Shown here: piece after piece, positions 28,525 through 40,360 of the stretch | Numbering within the stretch: the first letter of the stretch is position 1 | Layout of the letters: the number at the start of each line of letters is the position of its first letter | From: Rhodanobacter sp. MP7CTX1 | Lineage (GTDB): Bacteria; Pseudomonadota; Gammaproteobacteria; Xanthomonadales; Rhodanobacteraceae | Assembly (NCBI RefSeq): GCF_014205795.1 | Contig: NZ_JACHCN010000001.1 | Location: 248,001-312,000 of the forward strand | Direction: 5' to 3' | DNA: 64,000 nt | The notes under the pieces: model-generated | What the model saw: the letters and a program-made list of their open reading frames with translations, nothing else | Told to the model about the DNA's origin: nothing | Database searches by the model: none | Translations under genes and position numbers: made by a program

Positions 28525-29991
28525 TCACTCAACATTGTCCGCAGCATGGCTGCCGCGAAAATGAATCGCCTCCCTCCGCTGTGCATGGCGACCGCGCACG
28601 TAAAACATCAGCCCGATGGCGATGATCAGGCAGCTGCCGCCGACGACCTTGAGGAAAAACAGGCCGGGGTGGCCGTTGTGTTCAGGCGGCATCATCGAAG
28701 TGACGATGGCCAGCAAGGTGGTCGAAAAGCCGAGTCCGCTCACGAGCCAGCAACCGACGGCTCCTCCCGGGACAACCATGATGCCCTTGGTGTCAGCCGT
28801 CGCTCGCCGTCGGAGCATCGGCAGGGCAGCGAAGATATACAGCAGCGGCAAAAGGCCGAGGATCACGGTCATGTCGATCAAGATCGAATACGTTTCGTGA
28901 ATCGTGGCGCTGGAGAGTGCGGCGAGCAGAATGATGGTTACCACCGTGCTCTGAATCAGCAGTGCGACATAGGGAGTGCCGAACTTCGGATGCAACACGG
29001 CCAATGGCTTGGGTAAATAGCGATCGACACCTACGACGAACGGAAGGCGCGCGGTACCGGTGATCCACGCTCCGAAGCTACCCAGTTGCGAAAGGGCGAG
29101 CAGTCCGGCAGTTATCGGTCCGAATGTCGGCACTCCGATGCGTTTTCCGACGGCGGCCAGAGCCTGTGGAATACCGCCGATAAGATCGATTTGGCTGGTG
29201 GGGAGCGATACCAGGAGCGCGGCTGTTCCTGCGATGTAGATCGCTGCGATCATCACTCCAGCCATCAGGATGGCGCGCGGTATCGCTTTTCTCGGGTCCT
29301 TGATTTCGCCACCGAGAATCGGCCCCAGCTCAAGGCCGGAATAGGCAAATGCAATGATCGCCAGTGTCGTCAATTCATTCACCGATCCAATATGGGGCAG
29401 CACATTTGATTGGGTAAATGCCGTAGCCGCACCGAATCGATACCAGGCCCAAACTCCGCTCAAAACAATCACCGCGGTCACCAGCCAGGTGGCCATGCCA
29501 CCGATATTCTGCAGCCATTTCGCGCGCGAAAGGCCGACGATGTTGAGCAGGGTGGCGCCCCACAGCGCCACCAGACAGAACACAGCGTTGTAGATGGCGT
29601 TGCCCGCGAGCGGCAACCATCGGTCACCGGCGGCATACACAAACACGCCTGAAACAAACAGAAGCACGGAAGGAAAGAACACCAGGTTGGAGGTCCAGTA
29701 ACTCCAGCCGGCAATGAATCCATGCAAGTCGCCGAAAGCGGCTTTGGACCAAAGGTAGAGACCGCCTTCGCCCGGAAGACGCGAACTCAATTCCAGTACC
29801 GTCAATGCCAGTGGCACGAAAAAAATGATCAGCGCCAATACCCACAGGGCCAGACTCGACGGTCCGATCTGCGCGGCAGTCGATAGCCAACGCAATCCAA
29901 CCACCGCAGCGATATTGAGCAGCACAAGATCCCGCACGCCCAGGACACGATGCATCCTGGGACCGTCGGTTACGTTGACGATCCGCTTCAT
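28525..29991 (-). CDS. APC-superfamily amino-acid permease
   Basis: 488 residues with about 12 membrane segments. The N-terminal LGVRDLVLLNIAAVVGLRW and LPGEGGLYLWSKAAFGD, and mid-protein FAYSGLELGPILGGEIKDPRKAIP, are hallmarks of the amino acid-polyamine-organocation family. It imports or exchanges amino acids or amines across the inner membrane; the substrate cannot be fixed. It is a single gene, convergent with the EF-hand gene. Confidence 0.9.
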   Translation of the reverse strand: MKRIVNVTDGPRMHRVLGVRDLVLLNIAAVVGLRWLSTAAQIGPSSLALWVLALIIFFVPLALTVLELSSRLPGEGGLYLWSKAAFGDLHGFIAGWSYWTSNLVFFPSVLLFVSGVFVYAAGDRWLPLAGNAIYNAVFCLVALWGATLLNIVGLSRAKWLQNIGGMATWLVTAVIVLSGVWAWYRFGAATAFTQSNVLPHIGSVNELTTLAIIAFAYSGLELGPILGGEIKDPRKAIPRAILMAGVMIAAIYIAGTAALLVSLPTSQIDLIGGIPQALAAVGKRIGVPTFGPITAGLLALSQLGSFGAWITGTARLPFVVGVDRYLPKPLAVLHPKFGTPYVALLIQSTVVTIILLAALSSATIHETYSILIDMTVILGLLPLLYIFAALPMLRRRATADTKGIMVVPGGAVGCWLVSGLGFSTTLLAIVTSMMPPEHNGHPGLFFLKVVGGSCLIIAIGLMFYVRGRHAQRREAIHFRGSHAADNVE

Positions 29992-30178
29992 ACGGTATGG
30001 ACCCCCGAGAGTGGGCTGCTACCGCCCCCTGCGGTAACGCCGTAGGCAATATACGCCGCCACGGAGCGTGGCGACTATCCAGCACTTCACCCAAGGGGAA
30101 TCGTTTGGACAGACGCGTGCCACGTCGTGAGTGCGATCAAATCGCGACCCGGTAGATCGGTACCTACACGAGCAGCAC

Positions 30179-30718
30179 CTACCAGATCAGATCGTCCGGC
30201 ACCTGGAACTTCAGATAGTACTCGTCGTCTTCGCTGACTTCGCCGGTCGCCGCGCTGCTGCCATGGTCAAGCACGATCATCGTCGCATCGCGGGCATGGA
30301 CCTTGTCAGCGGCGACGCGGGGCAGCAGCTCGTAGCCTTGGTCGTGGCGAACGATCACGAGTGTGCCGCTGGCGAGCTGGGCGCGCAGGGGGTCGTTGAC
30401 CAGCAGGCTTTTGATCGCGTCGCCGTCGGTGAAGCGGTAAGCGATCTCGCCTTCACGTTTCACCTTGTGGGCTTCCACGATCTGACGGATCTGCGCGCGC
30501 TGCTCGCTAGCGCGGGTTTGCGCGTTGCGCTCGGCAGCCAGGGTGCGATCCCGCTCGGCGCGTTCCGCTTGTAGTCGCTGTGCATCCACGTGTTCGGCGC
30601 TGGGTGGTGCAGGCGCCTTGCCCTGTCGCTGTTTGGTTTGCTCGCGCACGACCTGGGCAGCCTTGGCCTTGTTGACCAGGCCGGCCTTGAGCAGTTGTTC
30701 CTGCAGGGGATTGCGCAT
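30179..30718 (-). CDS. DUF2058 protein (YaiL-like)
   Basis: 179 residues with the typical DUF2058 plan: N-terminal NPLQEQLLKAGLVNKAKA, a long charged coiled-coil-like helix (Arg/Gln/Glu-rich, about 45-85), and a compact C-terminal domain with YRFTDG, LVIVRHDQGYELLP and EYYLKFQVPDDLIW. Family members are sometimes called nucleoprotein or polynucleotide-associated proteins, without a defined activity. Cytoplasmic, single gene. Confidence 0.88.
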   Translation of the reverse strand: MRNPLQEQLLKAGLVNKAKAAQVVREQTKQRQGKAPAPPSAEHVDAQRLQAERAERDRTLAAERNAQTRASEQRAQIRQIVEAHKVKREGEIAYRFTDGDAIKSLLVNDPLRAQLASGTLVIVRHDQGYELLPRVAADKVHARDATMIVLDHGSSAATGEVSEDDEYYLKFQVPDDLIW

Positions 30719-31203
30719 ACGTGGACGGGACTGGCTTGGCAGGATTGCGGGCGCCTATTGTAACGCTGCCGTCCGCACACGGCCGGCCTCGTTTCATGTC
30801 CGGCGCGATGGCGTCGCGAAAGGCCCCGTTACGGCCTCGCTCGTGGTCCAAGGGGCGGCCTCCTCAGAGCCATGACCGCGGAGGTTCAACAGCCCACGAG
30901 GTTTTCGGCGAAAACTAGGGGGCCCTTCTTAATCGGGGCAGGCTGACCTGGAGTGTGCGCGTGAGGCTGCCGGTGGGAGCGACCCTGATCTCCGACGATC
31001 CGCATAAGGGGGCGTCGACCGTCAGTGCCGGGTGCACAGTGTCGGCAATTCTATGTTGCTGAAGCTCGGTCTTCCCGACCGGAGGCTGGGCGTTTCCGAC
31101 CTTCAGCATCGTCGCGTTGTGCCTGCGGTTCGCCGAACATCTGCGGGTTTGCATGGCCACCTGACTCGCCGGCGATAGCCTGAAGCGGATGGCCAGCAAT
31201 CCA
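30719..31203. other. Intergenic region, no gene seen
   Basis: About 485 bases without a supported reading frame, recognisable RNA or clear long repeat. It separates the DUF2058 gene from the end of the DUF4142 gene; both run on the minus strand. Confidence 0.5.
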
Positions 31204-31746
31204 TCACAGCCCACCACCAGGCAGTGAATGCGCCATGCTGAGGTGCTGCTTCAGCGCGGGAAGCATTCGAGCTGCAAAGGTGCGCAAGTCCGCGTTGGCA
31301 CCGAACGACGCCTCCTGGGTAAATAGCCTGACGGCATCCTCGTGGTCCTTCACCGCGACCCTGCCGTAATGCCGGTCGAATGAAGCGCCACTCATGTTCG
31401 TCAGGGAATCAATGGTCTTTTCCTGCAGCATCGTCGGCTGCTGGGCCAAGGCTAGCCCCATCGGACCGGCGAGGTTGTTCAGCGCTACATTGGCTGCAGT
31501 GTGATCAGCGACCATCCGGGTTCCGAAATTTCTCACTGCGTCGGATTGGCCTTGCGAGATAGCCAGATTTCCCAGCGCGACTTCGGCCATATTGGCGGCA
31601 CCAGCCTGGCTGACGAACATGCGGTCTTCCTGCGGGATAGTGTCGCCTGCCAATTTCGGGCCATCACCGGCCGAGGCTTGCGCATACAACGACGTGCATG
31701 AAACAGCAGCGACGAAACAGGTGGCCAGCAAGATTGACTTCTTCAT
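31204..31746 (-). CDS. DUF4142 periplasmic protein
   Basis: 180 residues with a signal peptide (KKSILLATCFVAAVSCTSLYA). The mature chain is helical and shows the DUF4142 pattern: FVSQAGAANMAEVALGNLAISQGQSDAVRNFGTRMVADH in its first half (conserved NMAEV, FGTRMVADH) and YGRVAVKDHEDAV in the second. The fold is a ferritin-like helical bundle. Function is unknown; such genes are frequent in soil proteobacteria and often stress-associated. Confidence 0.88.
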   Translation of the reverse strand: MKKSILLATCFVAAVSCTSLYAQASAGDGPKLAGDTIPQEDRMFVSQAGAANMAEVALGNLAISQGQSDAVRNFGTRMVADHTAANVALNNLAGPMGLALAQQPTMLQEKTIDSLTNMSGASFDRHYGRVAVKDHEDAVRLFTQEASFGANADLRTFAARMLPALKQHLSMAHSLPGGGL

Positions 31747-31906
31747 GGGCGGGGCCTCGAATGATGTCCGTGGGGCAAGCCTGGCCTTTCACATGTGCAG
31801 CTCACGTTGACTTTGCGTGACGCGGTTGCATCCACTTGACGACGGGGGGCGGTTCTTCATCTCGACCGTCATCTGAGCCTGGGCGATGGAATCCAGCGGC
31901 TGCTGC

Positions 31907-33190
31907 TCAATGTCCCCAGGTGGCAAACATCACGATCGCGGCAGTAGCCATCGCTGCGGTAGCAAGCCAGCCGAAGATCTTCAACAGCAGGGGCATCGTG
32001 AATTCACCCATCACTTTCGAGCTCGAGCCCATCAGCATCATGACGAACATCAACGGCACGGCCGCCACGCCGTTGATCACCGCACTCCAGTACAGCGCCT
32101 TGATCGGATCCAGCGGCGTCAGGTTCAGCGCGATGCCGGCCAGACTGGCCACGATCAGCACACCGTAGAAGAATTTCGCTCTGCGCGGCTTATGCTCCAG
32201 TCCAGCACGCTGGCCAAACGCCCCTGCAGCTGCATATGCCGTGGCACCGGCCAGCACCGGGACGGCCAGCAGGCCGGTACCGATGATACCCGCCGCAAAA
32301 AGTGCAAACGCCAGCTTGCCCGCCAGGGGACGCAACGCCAGGGCTGCATCGGACGAAGTGTTGATGTCGGTCTTGCCGTGGGCGTGCAGGACCACAGCCG
32401 TGGTCAGGATGATGAAGAATGCGATCAGGTTCGAGAAGACCATGCCGACCGCCGTATCAATGCCAATGCGGCGCAATGCATTCGGTGCCTGCAGCGGTGC
32501 CTTCCTCAAGGATCTTCGTTCGTGGTTGGCGTGGATCTCTTCCACTTCCTGCGCCGCCTGCCAGCAAAAGAGGTAGGGACTGATCGTGGTGCCGAGCAGG
32601 GCCACCAGGCCGACAGCGTATTTCGCATTCCAGGTGATCGGCGGTACGACGATGCTCTTCAGCACGGCCAGCCACGGCACGTTGATCACCATGATGGTTG
32701 CCACATAGGCGAACAGGCTGAGCGTGAGCAGTTTGAGAACCGGCGAATAACGCGAAAACGGAATGAACATCTGCAGCAGCAGCGACAACAAGGCAAACGC
32801 CGCGGCATAGAACAGCGCAGGGCCGCCGATCAGCAACTTCAATGCAGCACCCATGGCGCCAATGTCCGCCGCAAGATTGATGACGTTGGCGACGATGATG
32901 GACAGCACCAGGCCATACACCAGAGTTTTGGGGTAGTACTTGCGGATGCCGTCCATCAGGCCGTGACCGGTGACCCGCCCAATACCTGCGCTGATGCCCT
33001 GGATCGCGATCATCAGCGGCATGGTCAGCAGGATGCACCAAAGCATTCCATAGCCGAATGCCGCGCCGACCTGCGAATACGTCGCGATGCCGCTGGGATC
33101 GTCGTCGGCAGCACCGGTAATGAGCCCGGCACTCAGTCGACCCCATAAGGGTCCCGTTCGACCTTCATCGGTAGGGGTTTGCTCGGTCAT
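31907..33190 (-). CDS. NRAMP-family divalent-metal transporter with atypical motifs
   Basis: 427 residues from the ATG at 33190, 11-12 membrane segments. The first-helix motif is GAADDDPSGIATYSQ where classical manganese/iron NRAMPs have DPGN, and helix 6 reads GTTISPYLFCWQAAQE rather than carrying the metal-binding M-P-H. This is the divergent subgroup common in proteobacteria; transport of a divalent cation such as Mg2+ or Mn2+ is likely but the ion is unsure. A single gene with a bidirectional hairpin upstream. Confidence 0.87.
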   Translation of the reverse strand: MTEQTPTDEGRTGPLWGRLSAGLITGAADDDPSGIATYSQVGAAFGYGMLWCILLTMPLMIAIQGISAGIGRVTGHGLMDGIRKYYPKTLVYGLVLSIIVANVINLAADIGAMGAALKLLIGGPALFYAAAFALLSLLLQMFIPFSRYSPVLKLLTLSLFAYVATIMVINVPWLAVLKSIVVPPITWNAKYAVGLVALLGTTISPYLFCWQAAQEVEEIHANHERRSLRKAPLQAPNALRRIGIDTAVGMVFSNLIAFFIILTTAVVLHAHGKTDINTSSDAALALRPLAGKLAFALFAAGIIGTGLLAVPVLAGATAYAAAGAFGQRAGLEHKPRRAKFFYGVLIVASLAGIALNLTPLDPIKALYWSAVINGVAAVPLMFVMMLMGSSSKVMGEFTMPLLLKIFGWLATAAMATAAIVMFATWGH

Positions 33191-33297
33191 CGCGGTGCTC
33201 CCACTGCGCGGAGTGCGCAGACACCGAGCCGAGCATGGCACACACGGCGAGGGCGCCACGGATGGCCTTAAACTGATGGCTTCCGCGGCCACATAAA

Positions 33298-33324
33298 CGA
33301 AACGCCCCGTGGCGGGGCGTTTCG
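33298..33324. terminator. Hairpin terminator downstream of nothing on plus, end-facing for the upstream minus gene
   Basis: A perfect 12-bp stem (CGAAACGCCCCG / CGGGGCGTTTCG) with a 3-base loop. It lies just upstream (minus strand sense: 19 bases downstream of no gene, 108 bases before the NRAMP start) and 20 bases past the stop of the glycine-zipper gene at 33344, which it most likely terminates. Confidence 0.8.
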
Positions 33325-33343
33325 CTGTCGCTGCTGCGAGTGC

Positions 33344-33805
33344 TTACTGAATCCGCGTCACATTGCCGTTGGCGTCGACTTCCACCAGGTCGCCCTGCCG
33401 GATGGTGCTGGCATCCTTTACCTGGATGTTGGTGTAGGTGCCATTGCCCATACGCAGGTTCAGTACCCAGGTATCGCTGCCGCCACCCTTGCCAATCGCG
33501 TTGCCAGCGAAGCCGCCGCCGACAGCGCCGCCGACCGTGGCGATCGTGCGGCCGCTGCCTTTGCCGATCTGGTTGCCAAGCACACCACCGGCCACGGCGC
33601 CGATGATGGCGCCGGCAGTACCGCTATTGCGGCCCTGGGTGACATTGTGTTGCACGCCTTGCACGGTACCGCACTGATCGCAGCGCAAGTAAATGCCGTC
33701 TTGGCGCACCAAAACTCCGTTGCTTGGCTGCGCGAGGGCAACGCCGGTGCCGGCGAGGCTGAGCGCGGTGACGACGGACAGGGTCAGCAGGGGCTTGATG
33801 TTCAT
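33344..33805 (-). CDS. Glycine-zipper outer-membrane lipoprotein-like protein
   Basis: 153 residues; ATG at 33805 has AAGGAG 7 bases upstream and starts a signal peptide (NIKPLLTLSVVTALSLAGTGVALA). After a CDQC motif (CxxC) there is a glycine zipper of the 17-kDa/SlyB type (AGAIIGAVAGGVLGNQIGKGSGRT and its repeat AVGGGFAGNAIGKG), followed by a C-terminal strand region (QVKDASTIRQGDLVEVD). No lipobox Cys is seen at the signal-peptide end, so it is probably not lipidated. Likely an envelope protein that inserts in or associates with the outer membrane. Confidence 0.85.
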   Translation of the reverse strand: MNIKPLLTLSVVTALSLAGTGVALAQPSNGVLVRQDGIYLRCDQCGTVQGVQHNVTQGRNSGTAGAIIGAVAGGVLGNQIGKGSGRTIATVGGAVGGGFAGNAIGKGGGSDTWVLNLRMGNGTYTNIQVKDASTIRQGDLVEVDANGNVTRIQ

Positions 33806-33904
33806 GTGTTTCTCCTTGGGTGTCGGTGCGCAGGGGTGGGACGTTGACCAGTCTAGATAAGTCAGCTGAATCATTTGTCAAATTCTTGCGGATCGCGCTC
33901 AACT

Positions 33905-34054
33905 CGTCATCCCTGCGAAGGCAAGGGCCCAGTACCCACACCCCCGAAGAACTTGAAGGCGCCCGCCCGTCATCCCTGCGAAGGCAGGGACCCCGTACCC
34001 CCACCTGCGCAGAACTTGAAGTCGCTGGGTCCCTGCCTTGGCAGGGATAACGGG
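33905..34054. repeat. Cluster of GTCATCCCTGCGAAGGCAGGGA repeats
   Basis: Two direct copies (33905-33930, 33968-33990) and one inverted copy (34027-34054) of a roughly 25-base unit, separated by spacers that also share CGAAGAACTTGAAG / GCAGAACTTGAAG. This repeat type, seen again at 47685-47832, is widely dispersed in Xanthomonadales. Confidence 0.85.
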
Positions 34055-34141
34055 CGAGGTAGTTGGCACCGTAGTAACGAACGGGAGAGTTAGCCCTCGT
34101 AGTGACGAGCTCAAGTAGCCGCAATCACGTACTGCCCGGCT

Positions 34142-35356
34142 TCACGGAATACTTTCTGAACCAGCCTGCGAAACCCCGCCGTCTCCGCGTCCCGAGCGTT
34201 TCAACAACCACGCCAGCACCGGCGGCGTGACCATCGCGGTGAGCAGCGACATGGCCACGATGATCGCGTAGATACGATCGTTGAAAACCCCGGCGGCCAG
34301 GCCGAGGCTGGCGATCACCACGCCCACTTCGCCGCGCGGCACCATGCCAAAACCGATGATGAAGGCGCTGCGTTGGCCCAGCGACAGCGCACCGAGCCAG
34401 CCGCCGATGAGTTTGGAAATGATCGCAATCACGGTGACCACGGCAAGCATCAGCAGTGCGTCGGCGTTGGCCAGTTCGTGCAGGTCGATCTTGCTGCCGG
34501 TGACCACGAAAAAGAACGGCGTGAGCAAGGCGAGCAGCGGCACGGTCTGCTGTTCCAGCGTATGTCGTTGACGGGACTCCGAAGCGATCATGCCGGCCAG
34601 AAACGCGCCGATGATTGCGGCCAGCCCGAACAGGGTCGACAGGTAGGCCAGCCCAAGGCACAACGCCAGCACGATCATCAATGGCGAATGCGGGCTGAGG
34701 GGCCGCTCCAGCCAGCTGGAGTTCCAGCGCATGACGCGCGCGCCGCCCCAGCCGATCACCGCGATAAAACCGATCGCGCCGGCCAGGACTATCAGCAGGT
34801 GCGAGAGGTCGAAGCCGCCACCGCCCTGCAGCGAAACCACCACACCGAGCAGCAGCATGGCGAGGATGTCGTCGATCACCGCGGCCCCGAGGATCACCTT
34901 GCTCTCGATCCGCTGAAGTGCGTTCAACTCCTGCAGCACGCGCGCGGTGATACCGGCCGAGGTGGCAACGAACGCGGCCGCCACAAACAACGATTTATCC
35001 CAGCCGAATCCGCTGCCATGGGCCCATACGCTGCCCATGCCGAACGGAACCAGCACACCGAGCACGCCGACCAGCAGCGCCACCTTGCCGACTTTCTTCA
35101 GATCCTCAAGCCGCGTTTCCAGGCCGACCGAAAACAGCAGCAACACCACGCCGATCTCGGCCAGTACATCGAGCGGCATGCCGGTAGCAATCTGATCGGG
35201 AGTGATCCAGCCGAGCAACGACGGACCGATCACGCAGCCGGCGGCGATCTCGCCGACTACGCCAGGAAGTTTCAAGCGCTGCGCAATCTCGCCGCCGATC
35301 TGCGCGGCGACGAACACGATGAACAAGGTAAACAGGATCTCGCTGGCGTGATGCAT
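34142..35356 (-). CDS. CPA2-family cation:proton antiporter
   Basis: 404 residues, about 12 membrane segments. Diagnostic features are LKLPGVVGEIAAGCVIGPSLLG near the N-terminus, LLLFSVGLETRLEDL, the ion-binding double Asp in AAVIDDILAM, and FGMVPRGEVGVVIA near the end. It exchanges Na+ or K+ for protons across the inner membrane. It lacks the C-terminal TrkA-N regulatory domain of KefB/KefC, so it is of the NapA/short type. Confidence 0.9.
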   Translation of the reverse strand: MHHASEILFTLFIVFVAAQIGGEIAQRLKLPGVVGEIAAGCVIGPSLLGWITPDQIATGMPLDVLAEIGVVLLLFSVGLETRLEDLKKVGKVALLVGVLGVLVPFGMGSVWAHGSGFGWDKSLFVAAAFVATSAGITARVLQELNALQRIESKVILGAAVIDDILAMLLLGVVVSLQGGGGFDLSHLLIVLAGAIGFIAVIGWGGARVMRWNSSWLERPLSPHSPLMIVLALCLGLAYLSTLFGLAAIIGAFLAGMIASESRQRHTLEQQTVPLLALLTPFFFVVTGSKIDLHELANADALLMLAVVTVIAIISKLIGGWLGALSLGQRSAFIIGFGMVPRGEVGVVIASLGLAAGVFNDRIYAIIVAMSLLTAMVTPPVLAWLLKRSGRGDGGVSQAGSESIP

Positions 35357-35423
35357 GAGGCGCGCATCCAGGTTGTCGGCAGTGCCTGCATGCTACATGC
35401 AGGCCGGCACGGCGTGACCCATC

Positions 35424-35502
35424 GTAGGTTGGGGTGAGCGCAGCGATGCCCAACAACCACTCGGCGATGATGTTGGGCATCGCTGCGCTCACCCCAACCT
35501 AC
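35424..35502. repeat. GTAGGTTGGGGTGAGC palindromic repeat, copy 1
   Basis: Arms 35424-35455 and 35471-35502 are exact 32-bp reverse complements around a 15-base loop. Members of this repeat family recur at 35568-35631, 44411-44545 and 50324-50402 in this window. Confidence 0.9.
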
Positions 35503-35567
35503 GCGACGCTTGCCCAGCAGGCCCGTGCGGGCGTGATTTACTTGCCTCACATCTCGAATAAGCCGTC

Positions 35568-35631
35568 AGCGATGCCCAACAATCACTCGGCGATGATGTT
35601 GGGCATCGCTTTGCTCACCCCAACCTACGCG
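35568..35631. repeat. GTAGGTTGGGGTGAGC palindromic repeat, copy 2 (shortened left arm)
   Basis: AGCGATGCCCAACA at 35568-35581 pairs with TGTTGGGCATCGCT further on, and the right side continues to TTGCTCACCCCAACCTACGCGA. The spacer (ATCACTCGGCGATGA) is nearly that of copy 1, so the two copies are close relatives, probably from a local duplication. Confidence 0.8.
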
Positions 35632-35643
35632 AGCTTGTGCGGG

Positions 35644-37119
35644 CTACTCGGGTACGGGTGCGCCTGGCAAGGGACGATCATGCCGCAGCCGGCTGAATAC
35701 ACGGCTGGCTGCGGCGGTGATCGCCGCCAGCAATACGACCGTCCAGCGGAACGCGACGACGTAGTCTTCGTGCGCATGACCTTGCAGCATCGCTTCCATC
35801 AGCAGGGTGGACAGTGCGATGCCGAAACTCATCGCGAGGTATTGCGCGGTCGAGGCCATCGACGAGGCCATCGAGGCGTGCTTGATGTCCAGGTCGTTGT
35901 AGATCAGCGTATTCATCGCGGTGTATTGCAGCCCCGAGAAACTGCCGTAGAGGAACGTCAGCAACGCAATGACCCAGACCGGCGAAGTGGGCCCGAGCAA
36001 GGCGAACATGGCCAATAGCACCGCCACCAGCAGCGTGTTGCCAAGCAGCAGACGACGGTAACCGAAGTAAACCAGTGCGCGGTTGATCACCCATTTGGCG
36101 CTGATCGAACCCAGCGCCTGCGGCACCATCATCAAGCCGGCCATCAGCGGCGACCAGCCGCAACCCACCTGCAGAAACAACACCAACAGCAGAAACATGC
36201 CGGAGATGCCCAGCCGGGTAAACAGGCCGCCCGCCAGCGCCACCCACACACTGCGTACGCGCAGCAGGCTCAGGTCGGCCACTGGATGCGCCGTGCGTCG
36301 GCTGTGCCACACATAGACCGTGCCCAGCAGCAGTGCGACGCCAGTGCACAATCCGATCCGCTCCCACGGCACCGGCTTGCTGCCAGCCAGTTCCGAAGCG
36401 GTGAGCAGCAAGGCCGAGGTGGCGGCAAACAGCAGGAAGCCCAGGAAATCGAAACGATTCGCGCGCTCCAGCCGATAGTCGGGCATGTCGCGGCGGTTCA
36501 TCCATACGCCGGCAACCGCGACCGGCACGTTGATCAGGAAGATCAGCCTCCACGAGGTGAACTCCACCAACGCGCCGCCCAACAAGGGCCCAAGCACGGA
36601 ACCGAGCAAACCGAACGTAGCCACCGTACTCATAGCGTGCACGAATTCGCGCTTGGCGATGCTGCGTACCAGCACATAGCGACCCACCGGCATCAACGAG
36701 GCGCCGCCAATACCTTGCAGCACCCGCGCCGCGACCAGTTGCGGCAGCGTCTGCGCGACGCCACATAAAAGCGAGCCCACGCCGAACACGATGATCGCGA
36801 GGCCGAATACCCGGCGCGTGCCGAGGCGGTCGCACAACCATGGGCTGGCCGGAATCAGGATCGCCAGGGTCAATACATAACTGGTCAGCGCAGTGCGCAT
36901 GCCCAGCGGCGTGACCTTCAGCGCCTCGGCCATCGCCGGCACGGCGGTATTGACGACGGTGGAATCCAGCGCCTGCATGAAAAACGCGGCGGCAACCAGC
37001 CACAATAGGCCGCGAAATTGCTCACGAGAGGAAATGTCGGGCAGGGCTGCTGAAACCGTCGCTGGTATCGATTCAGCGGGGGCGGCAGCGTGGGGATCCG
37101 CGGCGGCAGGGGTGGACAT
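35644..37119 (-). CDS. DHA2-type (EmrB/QacA) MFS drug efflux transporter
   Basis: 491 residues, 13-14 membrane segments. Motifs: FFMQALDSTVVNTAVPAM in helix 1, LCDRLGTRRVFG in the first loop, ARVLQGIGGASLMPVGR, and the antiporter motif VATFGLLGSVLGPLLGGALVE in helix 5. It would expel drugs or other organic compounds in exchange for protons. No membrane-fusion partner or outer-membrane channel is next to it, so it may act alone, like MdtD. Confidence 0.9.
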   Translation of the reverse strand: MSTPAAADPHAAAPAESIPATVSAALPDISSREQFRGLLWLVAAAFFMQALDSTVVNTAVPAMAEALKVTPLGMRTALTSYVLTLAILIPASPWLCDRLGTRRVFGLAIIVFGVGSLLCGVAQTLPQLVAARVLQGIGGASLMPVGRYVLVRSIAKREFVHAMSTVATFGLLGSVLGPLLGGALVEFTSWRLIFLINVPVAVAGVWMNRRDMPDYRLERANRFDFLGFLLFAATSALLLTASELAGSKPVPWERIGLCTGVALLLGTVYVWHSRRTAHPVADLSLLRVRSVWVALAGGLFTRLGISGMFLLLVLFLQVGCGWSPLMAGLMMVPQALGSISAKWVINRALVYFGYRRLLLGNTLLVAVLLAMFALLGPTSPVWVIALLTFLYGSFSGLQYTAMNTLIYNDLDIKHASMASSMASTAQYLAMSFGIALSTLLMEAMLQGHAHEDYVVAFRWTVVLLAAITAAASRVFSRLRHDRPLPGAPVPE

Positions 37120-37194
37120 TGCGCCACATGATACTTGCTATGACAGCTTCATTCGCGTGAACGCCATTCGCAGAGTCAGCCACGTTTCATCTGA

Positions 37195-37821
37195 TCAAGG
37201 TTTGAAGTGATGCACGAAGCCGATCTGAAAACCGCCCGGCAACCAGCTGAGAATCAAGGGTGACTGCCGGTGTGAGGCCCACAGGCCGACCCCGGTGCCG
37301 AGCGCCGCGCCAACCAGCACGTCACTCTGCCAGTGGCCGTGGGTCTTGACGCGCGCCACCGCGTCATAGGCAGGCAACAAGGCCAACGCGTAGATTGCCG
37401 GGTGATCGTCGCCATAGGCGGCCATGAAAGGTGTCACGGCGGCAGATATTGCGGTCACTTCGCCGCTGGGGAAGCTGGTCGCGTGTACGCCCTTGAAAAA
37501 CTCGTTCGGATTGTTGGTCTGCGAGGGCCGTTCGCGCTGGAACGTGTATTTCATCACTTCGGCACCCGCAGTGCTGATAGCCATGGCATCGATCGAGCGC
37601 CAGAATGTGTCGCCGAGCTTGTCCTGGTCGCCGAACGCCAAGGCGCCGCCAGTCACGGAAAGAATCGTGCCGTACATCAGTATGTTCTGGTTGCTTCGCT
37701 TCCAGATGCCGCTGTTGTCATAAGCCACAACATGGTCAATGCCGAAGGGACCGCCACTGGCCATCGCGGTGCCGGACGCGACAAGGGCTGCCAGAACTAC
37801 CAGATGTCGCAATACGCGCAT
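37195..37821 (-). CDS. PAP2-superfamily phosphatase-like protein
   Basis: 208 residues with a signal peptide (RVLRHLVVLAALVASGTAMA). The three phosphatase motifs are recognisable: KYTFQRERP (KX6RP), SFPSGE and RVKTHGHWQSD. In the second motif the usual PSGH histidine is Glu; the nucleophilic His of motif 3 is present. Substrates may be lipid or other phosphates in the periplasm; the substitution leaves activity in question. GGGAGGACAGG precedes the start. Confidence 0.85.
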   Translation of the reverse strand: MRVLRHLVVLAALVASGTAMASGGPFGIDHVVAYDNSGIWKRSNQNILMYGTILSVTGGALAFGDQDKLGDTFWRSIDAMAISTAGAEVMKYTFQRERPSQTNNPNEFFKGVHATSFPSGEVTAISAAVTPFMAAYGDDHPAIYALALLPAYDAVARVKTHGHWQSDVLVGAALGTGVGLWASHRQSPLILSWLPGGFQIGFVHHFKP

Positions 37822-37927
37822 CGACCTGTCCTCCCGCAGCGGGTGGACTCCGCATGTATCAGGAAACCTATGCCCACCAGCTTTTGATTTGCTTACCTGG
37901 CCGGCCGAAATTTGCGGGTATCGCTAA

Positions 37928-40359
<2,432 letters not shown>

Positions 40360-40360
<1 letters not shown>

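Noticed and set aside
33905-34054. Possible CRISPR array from the direct repeats
   Set aside because: Only two direct units plus one inverted unit, with unequal, related spacers and no cas genes; it fits a dispersed intergenic repeat.
35678-37003. Alternative 441-codon frame within the MFS efflux gene
   Set aside because: It is a shifted frame of the same strand without membrane-protein character; the 491-residue frame has all DHA2 motifs.
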